In this document: positions 9,543-21,485 of the stretch, piece after piece
How positions within the stretch are numbered: the first letter of the stretch is position 1
Layout of the letters: each line of letters opens with the position of its first letter
Source: Phaseolus vulgaris
Lineage: Eukaryota; Streptophyta; Magnoliopsida; Fabales; Fabaceae
Reading direction: 5' to 3'
DNA: 64,000 bases
Assembly: GCF_000499845.2 (NCBI RefSeq)
Contig: NC_023756.2
Location: forward strand, 4,211,306-4,275,305
Program-made: the position numbers and the translations under genes
The notes under the pieces: model-generated
What the model saw: only the letters and a program-made list of their open reading frames with translations
Database searches by the model: none
Told to the model about the DNA's origin: nothing

Positions 9543-12500
9543 ATGGACAAGAATATTTTGGTAAAATACAATAATCCTACATTAATCGCCACAAATCTCT
9601 TCATCAGCAGGGAGAAGGTTTGTCTTCTTTGGGGGACTAACGAAGTAGATTGGGTCGAAAACAAAGCTACAAACAACGCAGGGGGGTTCTTACGATGTGG
9701 AGTAATAAGTCGTTTCAGATGTTTAGTTTTGTAAACGGAAGGAACTATACTGTGATTGAAGGTTTTTGGAAGGTTATTAATGAGGTTTTTGTAACTATAG
9801 TGAATGTATATTGTTGTGGCTCTTTACGGGAAAAGAAAGAGATGTGGAAAAAGATCAATGGAGTCAGGTTGAATCAACTATCAAAGGCGTGGTGTATTAT
9901 TGGAGATTTTAATTCTATTAGACGTAAAAGAAGAGAGGAAGAGTTTGATTTCGACGTCAGATTATTCTAGAGAAATAAAAGGGTTTAATGATTTTATCAA
10001 AAAATCAGAATTGGTTGATATCCCATTGGTTGGAAGGAAGTTTACTTCGTATAAACCCAATGGTTTGGTGAAGAGCAGAATCGACAGGGTTCTAGTTTCA
10101 AAGGAGTGGCTGGAATCTTGGCCTCACTGCCAACAATTCGTTTTAAACAAATCAATCTCTGACCATTGTGCGGTTATACTTAAAGAGGTGTCAGTGGACT
10201 GGGGCCCGAAACCTTTTAGGTGTTTGGATGTTTGGCAAAAAGATAGCAGATTTAAAGAGTTTGTGAGTTCGAGTTGGTCTTCTTATAGGTTATAGGAGGT
10301 GGGATTTTTATTTTCAAAGAAAAATTGAAAAAACTAAAAGCATATTTAAAAGTATGGAACAAAGAAGTCTTTGGAGGTGTAAATCTTGCCAGTAAGGAAG
10401 TGCAAAAGAAGATCGATGAATTAGATGTACGAGACAATGATGGTGGTTTAGTTGAGTCAGAAAGGGAAGAAAGAAAGTTCCTCTTTGCAAAACTTAATAA
10501 ATTCAAATTTAAGCAAGAGGCTATTATGTTTCAGAAAGCAAGACAAAAGTAGTTAAAACAGGGGGATCTTAATACAAAGTTTTTTCACTCTGTAAACTGG
10601 AGAAGGGCAAGGAATCAGTTGCATGGGGTTTTCGTTAACGGTAAATGGTGTGAAGATAAGGAGGTGATCAAGGACAAGGTTCGTGTTTCCTTTGAAGATA
10701 GGTTTGCCATGAACGATGCTTGTCAAGTTAGATTGGACAATGTCAGGTTCAGTTCCATTTCGGAGTCCGATAATGAGTTGTTGATTGGAGATTTTCTGAA
10801 GATGAGGTTAGGGCTGTAGTTTGGAGTTGTGACAGTTCAAAGAGCCCTGGCTCTGATGGTTTCAATGAAATTTTGCTGGGATATCATTAAAAAGGATGTG
10901 GTGTCGGCAGTGAAGAATTTTGCGGTTAATGGTCATTGACCCAGAGATTCAAACGCTTTGTTTCTTTGTTTAATACCAAAAGTAGAAAATCCTCAGCAGC
11001 TCGGTGAGTTTAGACCTATTTCATTAGTTGGGTGCTTGTATAAAATCATATCTAAAGTGCTATCTCTACGATTGAAAAAGGTAACTAGTAAAGTTATTGA
11101 CGTTAGATAGTCGACTTTCCTTGAAGGAAGGGGTTTTTCTGGACAGTGTGTTAGTCGCCAATGAGGTTTTGGAAGAATATAAAAGAAAGAGGAAGAGTTG
11201 TGTTTTCTTCAAAGTTGACAATGAGAAGGCGTATGACTCGGTCAGTTGGGAGTTTATTTATTATATGCTAAGGAGGTTGGGTTTCTGTGATCTTTGGATC
11301 TATTGGATAAAGGGTTGTTTAGAATCAGCCTCGGTTTCAGTTCTAGTTAACGGTAGTCCACCTAGGGAGTTCTTTCCTAGGAAGGGACTTCGTTAAGGTC
11401 ATCCGCTAGCACCGTTTCTCTTCCTTATTGTGGCAAAAGGGTTGGCTGGGGTATCAAGGGTGGCTGAAGAAAAGATTTGATTGACAGTTTGGAGGTTGGC
11501 AAGGATAAAGTGAAGGTAAATATGTTACAATATGCAAATGATATTTTGTTCTTCTGTGAAGCTAACACCAAAAGCGTTTTCAATATTAAGGCGATTTTGC
11601 AATGCTTCGAGCTTTCTTCTGGGCTTAGGGTGAATTTTTTGAAAAGTAGAATTGGTGGGACGGGGCTGGATCAGCTTTCGCTTCAGCGTTTGGCAGCTAT
11701 TCTCAACTGCGACGTGATGGTTTCTCCTTTTGTTTACTTGGGATTGCCAGTTGGAGGGAATCACAAGCGTGGTGCCTTTTGGAATGGGGTGATAGAGAAA
11801 GTTCAGGCTAGGTTGAGCAGGTGGAAAGGGAGGTGCCTTTCGATGGCTGGGAGGATCTGTTTGTCAAGTCAGTTCTTTCCTCTATCCCGTTATTTTTTAT
11901 GTCCTTATTCAAATTGCCTTTAGGGGTGGCAAATAAATTAGTTAGGATTCAAAGGAATTTTCTCTGGGGGTGGGGATCTGAAGGAAGGAAGATCGTTTGG
12001 GCTTCTTGGCAAAAGGTATGTAAGCCTCGCGATTTTTGGGGGGGCTTGGTATTATTGATTTAAAAAATTTTAACTTGGCTTTGTTAGGAAAATGGATTTG
12101 GAGGTTGGGTACGGATAAGGGTGGTCATTGGAAGGAGATTCTGGTTTCAAAATATGGTGGTTGGAAGTGCTTGAGAAAGGAAGGAAAAAGTCGTAGAAGC
12201 TCTCTTTGGTGGAAAGATTTGAAAGAGGTGTGAGCCTCAGAGGGTTGGGGAAGAAGTTTTGAAGATGGGTTCAACTGGAAAGTTGGTGATGGAAAGGATA
12301 TTTCCTTCTGGGAGGATAATTGGTTGGGTTGCGATGCGTTGAAGAGAGCCTTTCCGAGACTGTTCTCTTTGTGTTTGGCCAAAGAGACAAAGGTGGCAGA
12401 GCTTGGATCTTGGTCTAATTGTGTTTGAGTTTGACATTTAGTCCGGCGAAGACCTTTTTTCGAATGGGAGAAGCCTTTGGTGGATCAATTTTGGCAGGTA

Positions 12501-13265
12501 TTGCAAGGTGTTAGGTTGATTTTGGGAGAGGCGGATAGTTGTGTTTGGAAGGTCGGGGATCTTCAGAAGTTTTCAGTTAACTCTGCTTATATGCATGTTA
12601 GGAGGGATAGTGAGGTGGAAGGTTCTCCGGTATTCAATAAGTTGTGGAGATGTAAAGCCGTACCTTTTGCTTTATTTACTGTTTGGAGGGTTCTGGAGAA
12701 TAAGACTGCTACTAGGGTCAATCTGGAAAGGCGAGGGGTGATGGTTGAAAATGCTTTGTGTTGTCTGTGTGGGAAGGAGGAAGAGTCTTCCGCCATTTGT
12801 TTTTTATTGCAATTTTACTTGGCGTGTTTGGTGTTTTTGCTATAAGTGGCTTGGAGTTTCGTTTGTGTCTCACATTGATCCTAAGTCCAACTTTGCTCAT
12901 TTCTGGATGAGTCAGTCTTCAAACTCGGTTAACATTGTGTGGAGTACAATTTGGGTGGGGGTTGTGAGTGAAATCTGGAATCACAGGAACCTTATCATTT
13001 TCAAAAGGGGTGTGACTGATGTGTCAGAAATGCTTGCAATGGTGCAAGTAAAGGTTTGGTCTTGGATTTCCACAAAATCTCGTTCTGCTTCGTTTTCCTA
13101 TTCTGATTGGTGTTTAGAACCTTCGGCATGCATGATGATTGTTCCTTGAAGTTTTTACGTGTTAGTTTGGTTAGTGCTTTCATCAGTTAGGTAGGCGGTT
13201 CTAGTTAAAAGTTGGTTCTCATTTATTTATTGTTTATTGCTGATAAAAATAAAATAAAATAAAAA
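9543..13265 (+). mobile_element. L1-type LINE retrotransposon, 5'-truncated and decayed
   Basis: The element contains the second ORF of a plant L1-type non-LTR retrotransposon in order: C-terminal endonuclease, reverse transcriptase and a C-terminal zinc-binding region. It ends in 'ttgctgataaaaataaaataaaa', an A-rich tail that closes the element at about 13265. ORF1 and the N-terminal endonuclease are missing, so the 5' end is truncated near 9543. No convincing target-site duplication was found. The 3' end shares 'ttgctgataaaa' with the short LINE tails elsewhere but lacks their clear stem-loop. Confidence 0.85.
9640..13149 (+). pseudogene. LINE ORF2 (endonuclease-reverse transcriptase), broken
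   Basis: In intact elements this protein nicks the target and reverse-transcribes the element's RNA. Visible pieces: the endonuclease motif GDFNSI at about 9902; RIDRVLVS and the SDH motif at 10158-10166; [16 protein letters not shown] at about 11015; KAYDSVSWEF at about 11228; the RT catalytic box as YAND (11531-11542) in place of the usual YADD or FADD; SGLRVNFLKS and YLGLPVGG downstream; and a zf-RVT-like tail from about 12550. Several stops and frameshifts separate the pieces (for example near 9968, 10552, 11394 and 12233). It is inactive. Confidence 0.85.
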
Positions 13266-14298
13266 GAACCATCCACCCTCTCTCCATCCACTCTCCCACC
13301 CTCAAAATCTTTGAAACAAACAAAAAAAAAATATTCCCTCCCTCCTGAAAACAAACATGTGGACCACCATGAATTAAGTTTCTTTTGACTCTTTCTCCTC
13401 CACTGTCAGAATCATGTGGTGGATCAGAAGTTGAGATTGAAATTGTTTAACAATCATCTTTTCGAATTTTTAATCCTTTTCTTATCTTAGTCTGCCTTGT
13501 GTATTTGTATGTGTATTATTTGTGTGGTTATTGGAAACTTTCTTGTGTCTTTTTATAGTTATAACACATTCTTTTAGTTTATCTATTTAATTGTTTATAT
13601 AAAAAAATGTCAGTTTATTATCATGTAACTTGAACTATATTCAGGATCAGTTCGAAAAATATACAAGTTTATTTCTTACCTATTATAGAATAAGAAATGA
13701 CCCATTTTTACATTTCAAAAATATTTTATGAAATTGAAATAAATATGATTAATAAAGAAAATTTATAATAAAATGATAAAAATATCTATTTTTATCATAA
13801 TTTCTACCATGACCGTCTATTTTATTTAATAATATGGTGAAATCAACAAAGAATAACATAATGAATTGGGTATTGCACATACACATTCATTGCCAATTGT
13901 AACTGCATGGGTTATCGAAATGATTGCATCCATTATTGAGGGACTATCATCATATATAATACAAGTTTTTTTTGTAATTAATATCAAGTTAGTTTGGACT
14001 GGGAATAAAGTTGTTTAACTTTTTTTGATTTATTTGTTTTTGACGGTTTTAAAAAAGACAATACCAAATTATGTAAGGTTTACTTTTTTGCTATGGCTAT
14101 TATGAACTGTTTTTTTGAGAGTTCTGATGTAACATTCTTTTACTGATGTAATTTTAGAGGACTATTTAAAATAGTTTTTTTTTATAGATTGGAATATGCC
14201 TTAAACATTCCTATTTGTTTAATTTATTTCTGATAAAAAAACGGTAAAATAAAACACTAATCCAAAACTATAATTAACCTAAGCACAAATCTGAACTC
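13266..14298. other. Intergenic, duplicated UGT 3' flank
   Basis: After a pyrimidine-rich stretch (13266-13330), the sequence from about 13370 is the second copy of the UGT downstream flank and aligns with about 3790-4741. No gene is seen. Confidence 0.6.
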
Positions 14299-15781
14299 TT
14301 ATTCCTTTATCTCCTTCACAAAGCTCTTAAAGTTCTCATAAGATGTTCCTCCTTTTGCTATGTTCTTCATCACTTTCTCCTTCAACACCACACACCTACA
14401 TTTTATGTTCTCATCATTAAATAATTGTTCCACTTTGGTTTTCAACTCTCCACGTGAAACAATCCCATTTTGATCCTTGTCAATCCCCAACCCAACCTTT
14501 AACTCATCACAAATATGTGCTTTGTTGTAAAGTTGCTCTCCAAAGTATGGCCAACACAAGAAAGGTACTCCATTGGACAAACTTTCCATGGTAGAATTCC
14601 AACCACAATGAGTGAGAAAACATGCTATGGCAGGGTGACTTAAAACCTTTTGTTGAGGAGCCCAATTCACTATCTTACCCTTATGCCCTTGGAATTCATG
14701 AGGGTATGCCATTTTATTGTCTTCTCTTATAACCCAAAGAAAAGGTCTATTGGTGAGGTCTAGTCCAAGGGCAAGTTCATTGAATTGGTTTTGGTCAAAA
14801 AGAGTGAAACTACCAAAGGCAGCATACAACACAGAACCATCAGCTTGTTCATCTAGCCAACTCATGCAAGAGTGGTCTTCTTTCCAGAATTGTCCCATTG
14901 GTTTTGTAATTGCACTTTTGTTGCCATCATTACCATTGCTTCTCAACACTGGCCCAATTGGGATGATCTTGGGAAGAAATAATAATGTCCCAGGTTCAAG
15001 TTCATGTGAGGTGTTGCAAAGCCACCACTGTGTCAAATGTAAACTTCGTGTGCAATGCAGCAGATACTGAAGCATTTTCTTACCAGTTAGGCCACCCATA
15101 TTCAACCAAAAAAAGTCTTCTGTATCCATCTCAGGCATACTTGGCGAAATCTGAATTCTCTTTTTCGTGGTTAATGTTAAATCTTCAGTGAAAAACCAAC
15201 AAAAGAATATATTAGTTTATACAACGTATAAATTAAATTATAAATTATGTTCAAACTTAACTATACATAATATTCTCACCTAAATCAGAGACTATAATTC
15301 CCTCATCAATAAGCACAGGGATGTTGTACAGCAAGGTGAAAAAAGTTGCTGATGCAGGACACAACACAGCTCCTTTGATTCCCAATTTACTCCCAACATC
15401 CAAAGCCCAAGCCATGCACAAATCAACAACAATGAAGTTGATTCTGTTCTCACCTTTCAAATGAATATCCTCTATGAGCTTCTCAAGTGCTTCTGGCATG
15501 GTGTTTGGAATGGCATCACACATCTTGGCCAGATCGTTTCTGTCATCATCAGGTCCTAAACCATCAGGGATTGAAACCAACTTCAGCACTGATTCTTGTT
15601 CATCAGGGCTAGAACTATCTTGTTGCTCCACCATGGAACTCACCACTCTCCTGTGGTTAAAGTCTGTGTTCACAAAAATGACTTTGCATCCATTCTCAAG
15701 CAGCTTCTGTGAGAAGGTCATCATGGGATTCACATGCCCTTGTGCTGGATATGGTAAAGCTATCACAGTTGGAGTTCTCAT
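14299..15781 (-). CDS. UDP-glycosyltransferase, UGT83A-like, copy 2
   Basis: Tandem paralogue of the UGT at 4742-6230. The exons are 15781-15280 and 15182-14299, with a 97-bp phase-1 intron with GT/AG ends at the same position. The spliced protein is 461 aa, one residue shorter than copy 1 (LTGKK against LTTGKK). His16, the Asp in VVDLCM and a complete PSPG box (WAPQQ...HCGWNS...YFGEQ) are intact. Differences from copy 1 are scattered (for example MESLSNGVPFL against MEGLSNGVPLL), so acceptor range may differ. No stop or frameshift is visible and both copies look functional. The intron-proximal residue is Asp here and Gly in copy 1. Confidence 0.92.
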
Positions 15782-15852
15782 GTTAACACTGTTTTTATTT
15801 GGTTTCTATTGATTCTGATTTCTGAGGCCAATTATGCATTCATCTGTTCATG

Positions 15853-15860
15853 TATATATA
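15853..15860 (-). promoter_or_regulatory. TATA box of UGT copy 2
   Basis: TATATATA lies about 75 bp upstream of the start codon on the minus strand, next to the same 'gcacagcccc' stretch seen upstream of copy 1. Confidence 0.55.
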
Positions 15861-15862
15861 GG

Positions 15863-17723
15863 CACAGCCCCTCACATTAAAAACGTTAATCAATGCCTTA
15901 ACTATATCATAATCACAGTAAGAAATATCTTTGGATGAATTTGAAAGGAAAGGTAATAAATGAAAATTTTCAAATAATAAAATACATTTTCTAAAGTTCA
16001 GGTATACATATAAATGTTAAAAATGGAAATATACCATTTTCTTTCATTATAAAAAATATTGCATATAGTCACTAGTGTGGGCCAAAGACAGGACATAAAG
16101 AGGTAAACACTGATCCTAGATGCTTGTTAGTGTCGGCAACTGAGCTCAAAAGCAAATGCAGATTGAATCAGCTAAATCGATGCAAGCTTGATCACAACCC
16201 ATATTTGTAGTACTTTTTTGTTCTAAGGCATCTTTGTAGTACTTTTTTCTTCCTGCCCTTACAAGCCTGTGGATGAATGTATCATAAACTAATAACTATA
16301 TAAAGATAACCTTTGCAACACTTATACCAAATCAAGTCCCTATAAATTTAACCAAATTCTCTGTTTTTTGAATTTGGTTCTCTTGAATGTTTATTCAGAA
16401 ATGTTGTCCCAATACTGGATTATGCTAAATCATGGAGAAATTGAATTATTCATAACAAACCATGTTATTATGAAACATGCTTGTCTCAAGTCTTAATGTG
16501 AAATTCTTTTAAGCTGAAATCTAATATGGTATAAGATTCTATAGCTCATTTGTGTTGAATTACAATAAACTGAGACAATTTGGGCATTGAAATTTTCTTA
16601 AAACAGGGTCCAATGTGCAAGGCCATACATCCATCCATTTTATTTTCCTTAATGTTCAGAACTTTAGACTGCTAAATATTCTATTTTTCCTTTTTCTCAT
16701 ACTTCTTGACCCTTCATGTATCATAATCCAGCATTCTATACTTATATAAACCAAGAAAAATGGACTTTTCCCTGAGCACTCATTAAGCCATTAACCCTCT
16801 TGCAGAAACAAAACTGGATGAAATTAAAGATAAAAGATTGCAAGCCATTTGTTAAAACGTCATCAAGTATCCATTCTCAAACAATTCTGATTCTTCCAAT
16901 AAAAACTCATTTCTCTCCTGTTTTATTTCACATCCTTCTAATCACTCTTCCCATTCAAAAATAACAGTTAATTATATTTTACTATTTTATTACCTCTCCT
17001 CTACAATCTCGAGATCCTGCTGCAGCAGAAAAGCTCTTGCTCTGCACTAAAAGTTTAAAGACTCTGAACAGCAACAACAAAGTTACACAAGTGTAAAGTT
17101 TCTTGTTGACCAAGTATTGTCTTGTATAGATGGAGATAAAAAGTGATTATTTGGAGCCAACACCTCTCTACAAATCTTGTATATTCAAAGAGTGGATTAA
17201 GAGTCTTTTACCGATGAAGATTTACTTCTACTCCCTCTCACTTTGCTAAATGCAAGTGATTCAAAATATAAGTTAAGTAAGAGTTAGATAAATTCAACAG
17301 TTAGATTTATTCATTAAATACGACTGCCATATCAGAAAATTCAACCTTTTCTAGATGCAGATTTTCTACACTATGGATTTATACACTCACAAGTCCAACT
17401 CATCAAAACCCTTGAATAAAAGTCAAACTGCTATAGTTTGAACCATCCACTACTAGTCCAACTATCGCTTTTTCTTATTGGTGGCTAGATCAGGGAATTC
17501 ATCAAGTTTGAACCATTCACTTCTAATTAATCCAACTATCACTCTTTCTTATTCGTGGCTGCATCAGTGAGAATATTCTAGTTTTCAACAAGACTCAAAC
17601 AAAAGATGTTCCACCATCTTAAAGTCAAGTCATCCTCTGTAGAACATCGTATACTCATCTCATCAATAATTGTTACGAACTGAAACTGATTTCTATTAAC
17701 CCTATCCCTCACCAATTTCTACC
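15863..17723. other. Intergenic between UGT copy 2 and CNL-1
   Basis: Roughly 16205-16770 is the second copy of the segment at 8490-9050. The rest (16770-17723) is the 5' flank of CNL-1. It contains a repeated phrase, 'gtttgaaccat(c/t)cact', at about 17438 and 17507, followed by 'caactatc(g/a)ct'. No coding region is recognised. Confidence 0.6.
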
Positions 17724-20700
17724 ATGGCAGCAGAACTTGTTGGTGGTGCTCTTCTTTCGGCTTTCCTTCAGTTTGCATTCGATAGGCTGGCCTCTCCTCA
17801 GGTTATAGACTTCTTTCGGAGAAGAAAACTTGATGAGAAACTGCTCGGCAATTTGAACATCATGCTACACTCCATCAATGCTCTCGCTGATGATGCTGAA
17901 CTAAAGCAGTTCACAGATCCACATGTCAAAGCATGGCTTTTTGCGGTCAAAGAGGCTGTCTTTGATGCAGAGGATCTTTTGGACGAAATAGATTATGAAC
18001 TCACCAGATGTCAAGTGGAAGCTGAACTTGAACCTCAAACCATCGCTTACAAGGTATCAAACTTCATCAACTCTACTTTCAGTTCATTTAACAAGAGAAT
18101 TGACTTAGGGTTGAAAGAAGTCTTAGAAAAATTAGAATATCTTGCAAGGCAAAAGGGTGCTCTTGGTTTGAAAGAGTGTACTCATTCTGGTGCTGGATCA
18201 GGTAGTAAAGTGCCATCATCTTCTTTGGTGGTTGAAAGTGTTATTTATGGCAGAGATGCTGACAAAGATTTAATCATTAATTGGCTCACATCGGAAACCA
18301 ATAATCAAAACCAGCCATCAATTCTTTCTATTGTGGGTATGGGTGGGTTGGGTAAAACCACACTCGCTCAACATGTATACAATGACCCAAAGATTAACAA
18401 TGCTAAATTTGATACCAAAGCTTGGGTCTGTGTTTCAGATCATTTTCATGTTTTGACCGTGACAAAAACTATTCTTGAGGCAATCACTGATAGAAAAGAT
18501 GACAGTGGAAACCTAGAAATGGTTCACAAAAAACTGAAACAAAATTTGTTAGGAAAGAAATTTCTTCTTGTATTGGATGATGTTTGGAACCAAAGACGAG
18601 ACGAATGGGAAGCTGTGCAAACTCCTCTTACCTACGGCGCTACTGGAAGTAGAATTCTTGTGACAACACGTGATGAGAAAGTTGCTTCTAACATGCAATC
18701 TAAAGTGCATCGCCTAAAACAATTACGAGAGGATGAATGCTGGAACGTTTTTGCAAAACACGCATCAATAGATGATAATCTTGAATTGAACAATGAGCTA
18801 AAGGAGATTGGTAGAAGGATAGTTGAGAAGTGCAAAGGATTACCTTTAGCTTTGAAAACAATTGGATGTCTTTTACGCACAAAGTCATCCATTTCAGATT
18901 GGAAAAGCATATTGGAAAGCGACATATGGGACTTACCAAAGGAAGAGAGTGAAATTATTCCTGCGCTATTTCTGAGCTATCACTACCTTCCTTCTCATCT
19001 TAAACGGTGCTTTGCTTATTGTGCCTTATTCCCTAAAGATTATGAGTTTGTGAAGGAGAAGTTAATTTTGTTGTGGATGGCCCAAAACTTTCTAGGATGC
19101 CCTCAACAGGTTAGACATCCTGAAGAAGTTGGTGAACAATATTTCAATGATCTTTTGTCAAGGTCTTTCTTTCAACAATCAATCACCAAAAGGGGTTTTG
19201 TCATGCATGACCTTCTGAATGATCTAGCAAAATATATTTGTGGGGACATCTGTTTCAGGTTGAGATTTGATAAAGGAAAATGTATACCAAAAACAACCCG
19301 TCATTTTTCATTTGCATTAGATGATGTCAAATGTTTTGATGGTTTCGGGAGTTTAACTGATGCTAAAAGACTGCGTTCATTTATTTCAATTACAGAAATT
19401 GGGAGAACATGCATTGGCTATTATCCTTGGGAGTTCAAGATTTCAATACATGATGTGTTCTCCAAGTTTAATTTTTTACGTGTTATATCTCTCTATTCTT
19501 GTTTGGACCTTGTAGAGGTCCCAAATTCTATAGGTAATCTTAAACATCTCCAATCGTTAGACCTTTCGAAAACTGGGATACAAAAGCTACCCGACTCAAC
19601 ATGTTTGCTCTATAACTTGCTAATACTAAAGTTGAACTTTTGTGGATATCTGAAGGAGCTGCCATCAAATTTGCATAAACTCACCAAATTACGTTGCCTG
19701 GAGTTTAAAAATACAAAAGTGACAAAGTTGCCAATGGATTTGGGAGAATTAAAGAATCTTCGAGTACTGAGTACCTTTTTTGTCCATAAAAATAGTGAAT
19801 TCAGTAATAAACAGCTAGGAGGACTCAATCTTTATGGAGACCTATCAATTAAGGAGCTGCAAAATATTATGAATTCATCGGGAGCATTAGCAATGGACTT
19901 GAAAAACAAAACACACCTTATGAGGTTAAAGTTAAAATGGAATAAAAATCACACCCCTGATGATCCAAGGAAAGAAAAGGAACTACTTGAGATTCTGCAG
20001 CCCTCCAAACACTTGGAGCGTTTGTCAATCAGAAACTACAAAGGTATAGAATTCCCAAGTTGGATATTTGATAATTCGTTATCAAATTTGGTGTTCTTAC
20101 GGTTGGAGGACTGTAAATATTGTCTATGTTTGCCTCCCCTTGGGCTTTTGTCATCTCTGAAGATCCTCAAAATTAGACGGCTTGATGGAATAGTGAGCAT
20201 TGGTGCTGAATTTTATGGGACCAACTCTTCATTTACGTCCTTGGAAAGGTTGGAATTCTACAACATGAAGGAATGGGAAGAATGGGAATGTAAAACTACT
20301 TCTTTTCCACGTCTTCAACATCTTTCTGTGGATCAATGTCCCAAGCTGAAAGGTTTGTCAGAGCAACTTATTCATTTAAAGAAATTATTTATTTCTCACT
20401 GTGATAAGCTCATCATTAGCGGCATGGACACATCATCGCTTGAACTCTTGGAAATTGTTTCATGCCCACTTGTGAATGTTCCCATGATCCATTACAATTT
20501 CCTTGAACAATTGACGATTGATGCTGCCTGCAACTCTCTTACAATTTTTCTGCTAGATTTCTTTCCAAAGATCCGTTTAATTCACCTGAGAAGGTGCCAA
20601 AATCTGAGAAGAATTTCACAGGAGCACACTCATAATCATCTCAAGGAATTAACAATTGATGATTGCCCTCAATTTGAATCATTTCCTAGTGAAGGATTAT

Positions 20701-20741
20701 CTGCACCGTTGCTACAAAATAATTGTAAGTCGAGGAGCTGA
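17724..20741 (+). CDS. CNL-1: CC-NB-LRR resistance protein, C-terminally truncated
   Basis: Intracellular immune receptor of the CC-NB-ARC-LRR class, single exon, 1005 aa. The coiled-coil region spans residues 1-150 with an EDVID-type motif (EDLLDEID, 83-90). The P-loop GMGGLGKTT is at 205-213, kinase-2 LLVLDDVW at 281-288, GLPLAL at 372-377, CFAYCALFPKDY at 429-440 and MHD at 494-496. LRRs follow from about 560. The reading frame ends early: relative to CNL-2, a 28-nt stretch at 20706-20733 replaces 3 nt and shifts into a stop at 20739-20741. The original last exon portion survives out of frame to 20946. The switch region is intact, but about 180 C-terminal residues are missing compared with CNL-2, so function is uncertain. 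Confidence 0.9.
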   Translation: MAAELVGGALLSAFLQFAFDRLASPQVIDFFRRRKLDEKLLGNLNIMLHSINALADDAELKQFTDPHVKAWLFAVKEAVFDAEDLLDEIDYELTRCQVEAELEPQTIAYKVSNFINSTFSSFNKRIDLGLKEVLEKLEYLARQKGALGLKECTHSGAGSGSKVPSSSLVVESVIYGRDADKDLIINWLTSETNNQNQPSILSIVGMGGLGKTTLAQHVYNDPKINNAKFDTKAWVCVSDHFHVLTVTKTILEAITDRKDDSGNLEMVHKKLKQNLLGKKFLLVLDDVWNQRRDEWEAVQTPLTYGATGSRILVTTRDEKVASNMQSKVHRLKQLREDECWNVFAKHASIDDNLELNNELKEIGRRIVEKCKGLPLALKTIGCLLRTKSSISDWKSILESDIWDLPKEESEIIPALFLSYHYLPSHLKRCFAYCALFPKDYEFVKEKLILLWMAQNFLGCPQQVRHPEEVGEQYFNDLLSRSFFQQSITKRGFVMHDLLNDLAKYICGDICFRLRFDKGKCIPKTTRHFSFALDDVKCFDGFGSLTDAKRLRSFISITEIGRTCIGYYPWEFKISIHDVFSKFNFLRVISLYSCLDLVEVPNSIGNLKHLQSLDLSKTGIQKLPDSTCLLYNLLILKLNFCGYLKELPSNLHKLTKLRCLEFKNTKVTKLPMDLGELKNLRVLSTFFVHKNSEFSNKQLGGLNLYGDLSIKELQNIMNSSGALAMDLKNKTHLMRLKLKWNKNHTPDDPRKEKELLEILQPSKHLERLSIRNYKGIEFPSWIFDNSLSNLVFLRLEDCKYCLCLPPLGLLSSLKILKIRRLDGIVSIGAEFYGTNSSFTSLERLEFYNMKEWEEWECKTTSFPRLQHLSVDQCPKLKGLSEQLIHLKKLFISHCDKLIISGMDTSSLELLEIVSCPLVNVPMIHYNFLEQLTIDAACNSLTIFLLDFFPKIRLIHLRRCQNLRRISQEHTHNHLKELTIDDCPQFESFPSEGLSAPLLQNNCKSRS
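18336..18357 (+). promoter_or_regulatory. Possible miR482/miR2118 site in CNL-1 P-loop
   Basis: The sequence encoding GMGGLGK has the form recognised by the miR482/2118 superfamily in legumes, which target P-loop codons of NB-LRR transcripts. Pairing here is weaker than in CNL-2. The assignment rests on recalled miRNA sequences. Confidence 0.3.
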
Positions 20742-20949
20742 GAATTTGAAGCTGTTGCCAAAACGCATTCAAATACTGGTGGGATCCCAGAGGATGGTCC
20801 AGCCAAGCTTACAAGAAGATGGTCTGCCCAAATCTGTCTCTTCTCTTACAACTTGGGAATGTTCATTGCTCAAACAGAGTTGTCAGAATCCAGAAGGCGA
20901 AGACTGGGGAAAGATTAATCACTTTCAGAAACTGAGTGTTAGGTAATAA
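20742..20949 (+). pseudogene. Out-of-frame C-terminal tail of CNL-1
   Basis: Past the early stop, another frame reads GAENLKLLPKRIQIL, then LQEDGLPKSVSSLTTWE and CQNPEGEDWGKINHFQKLSV before a stop at 20944-20946. These match the end of CNL-2, but about 300 bp of LRR sequence present there (roughly 26838-27137) is missing. The tail therefore carries a second lesion independent of the frameshift. Confidence 0.8.
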
Positions 20950-21485
20950 GATGAAGCTAAAGTTCAGAAAAAGATGTGGAGCAAATCCCATTTTTCTGCC
21001 TCTTCTACAGGTGCTAATTAATTTTCCACAATATCCCTCTCCCTTTTCAATTACATTTTTCTTAAGTTGCAAATATTTCACTCTGTAATCAGCATTTACT
21101 AAACCTTCAAAAGTAATGGTAACGTTATGCATGTGTTTCAACCCAAATTTGCATAGGCATGATTGTGTAGCCTGTCACCTGACATGTAGATTAGGTATGT
21201 AAAGCTTGTGTAATTATTGAACTGTAAAAGGTATACATGTGTGTTAATGGAAGCAACATTACAATATATTTTAGATATATGATCTGCATATAAAGTCATC
21301 CAGTTTTCCCCATGGATGTGTATATATATATATACATGACAGCATAAAACAAAACCACTGTCTCCTCATCAAGTTTCTGCACTGCAGGGATTTACTTTAT
21401 GTCAGGATAACAAGTGGCAAATAGAAATTATATTTCACTTTATTCATATTTATCTTCCAATATATATATATATGAACGGTTTTGT
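20950..21485. other. CNL-1 3' flank
   Basis: The first about 130 bp resemble the 3' flank of CNL-2 (27293-27430), including 'acaggtgc(t/c)aatt' and 'ttccacaatatc'. A TA run lies near 21321-21334. No gene is seen. Confidence 0.5.
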
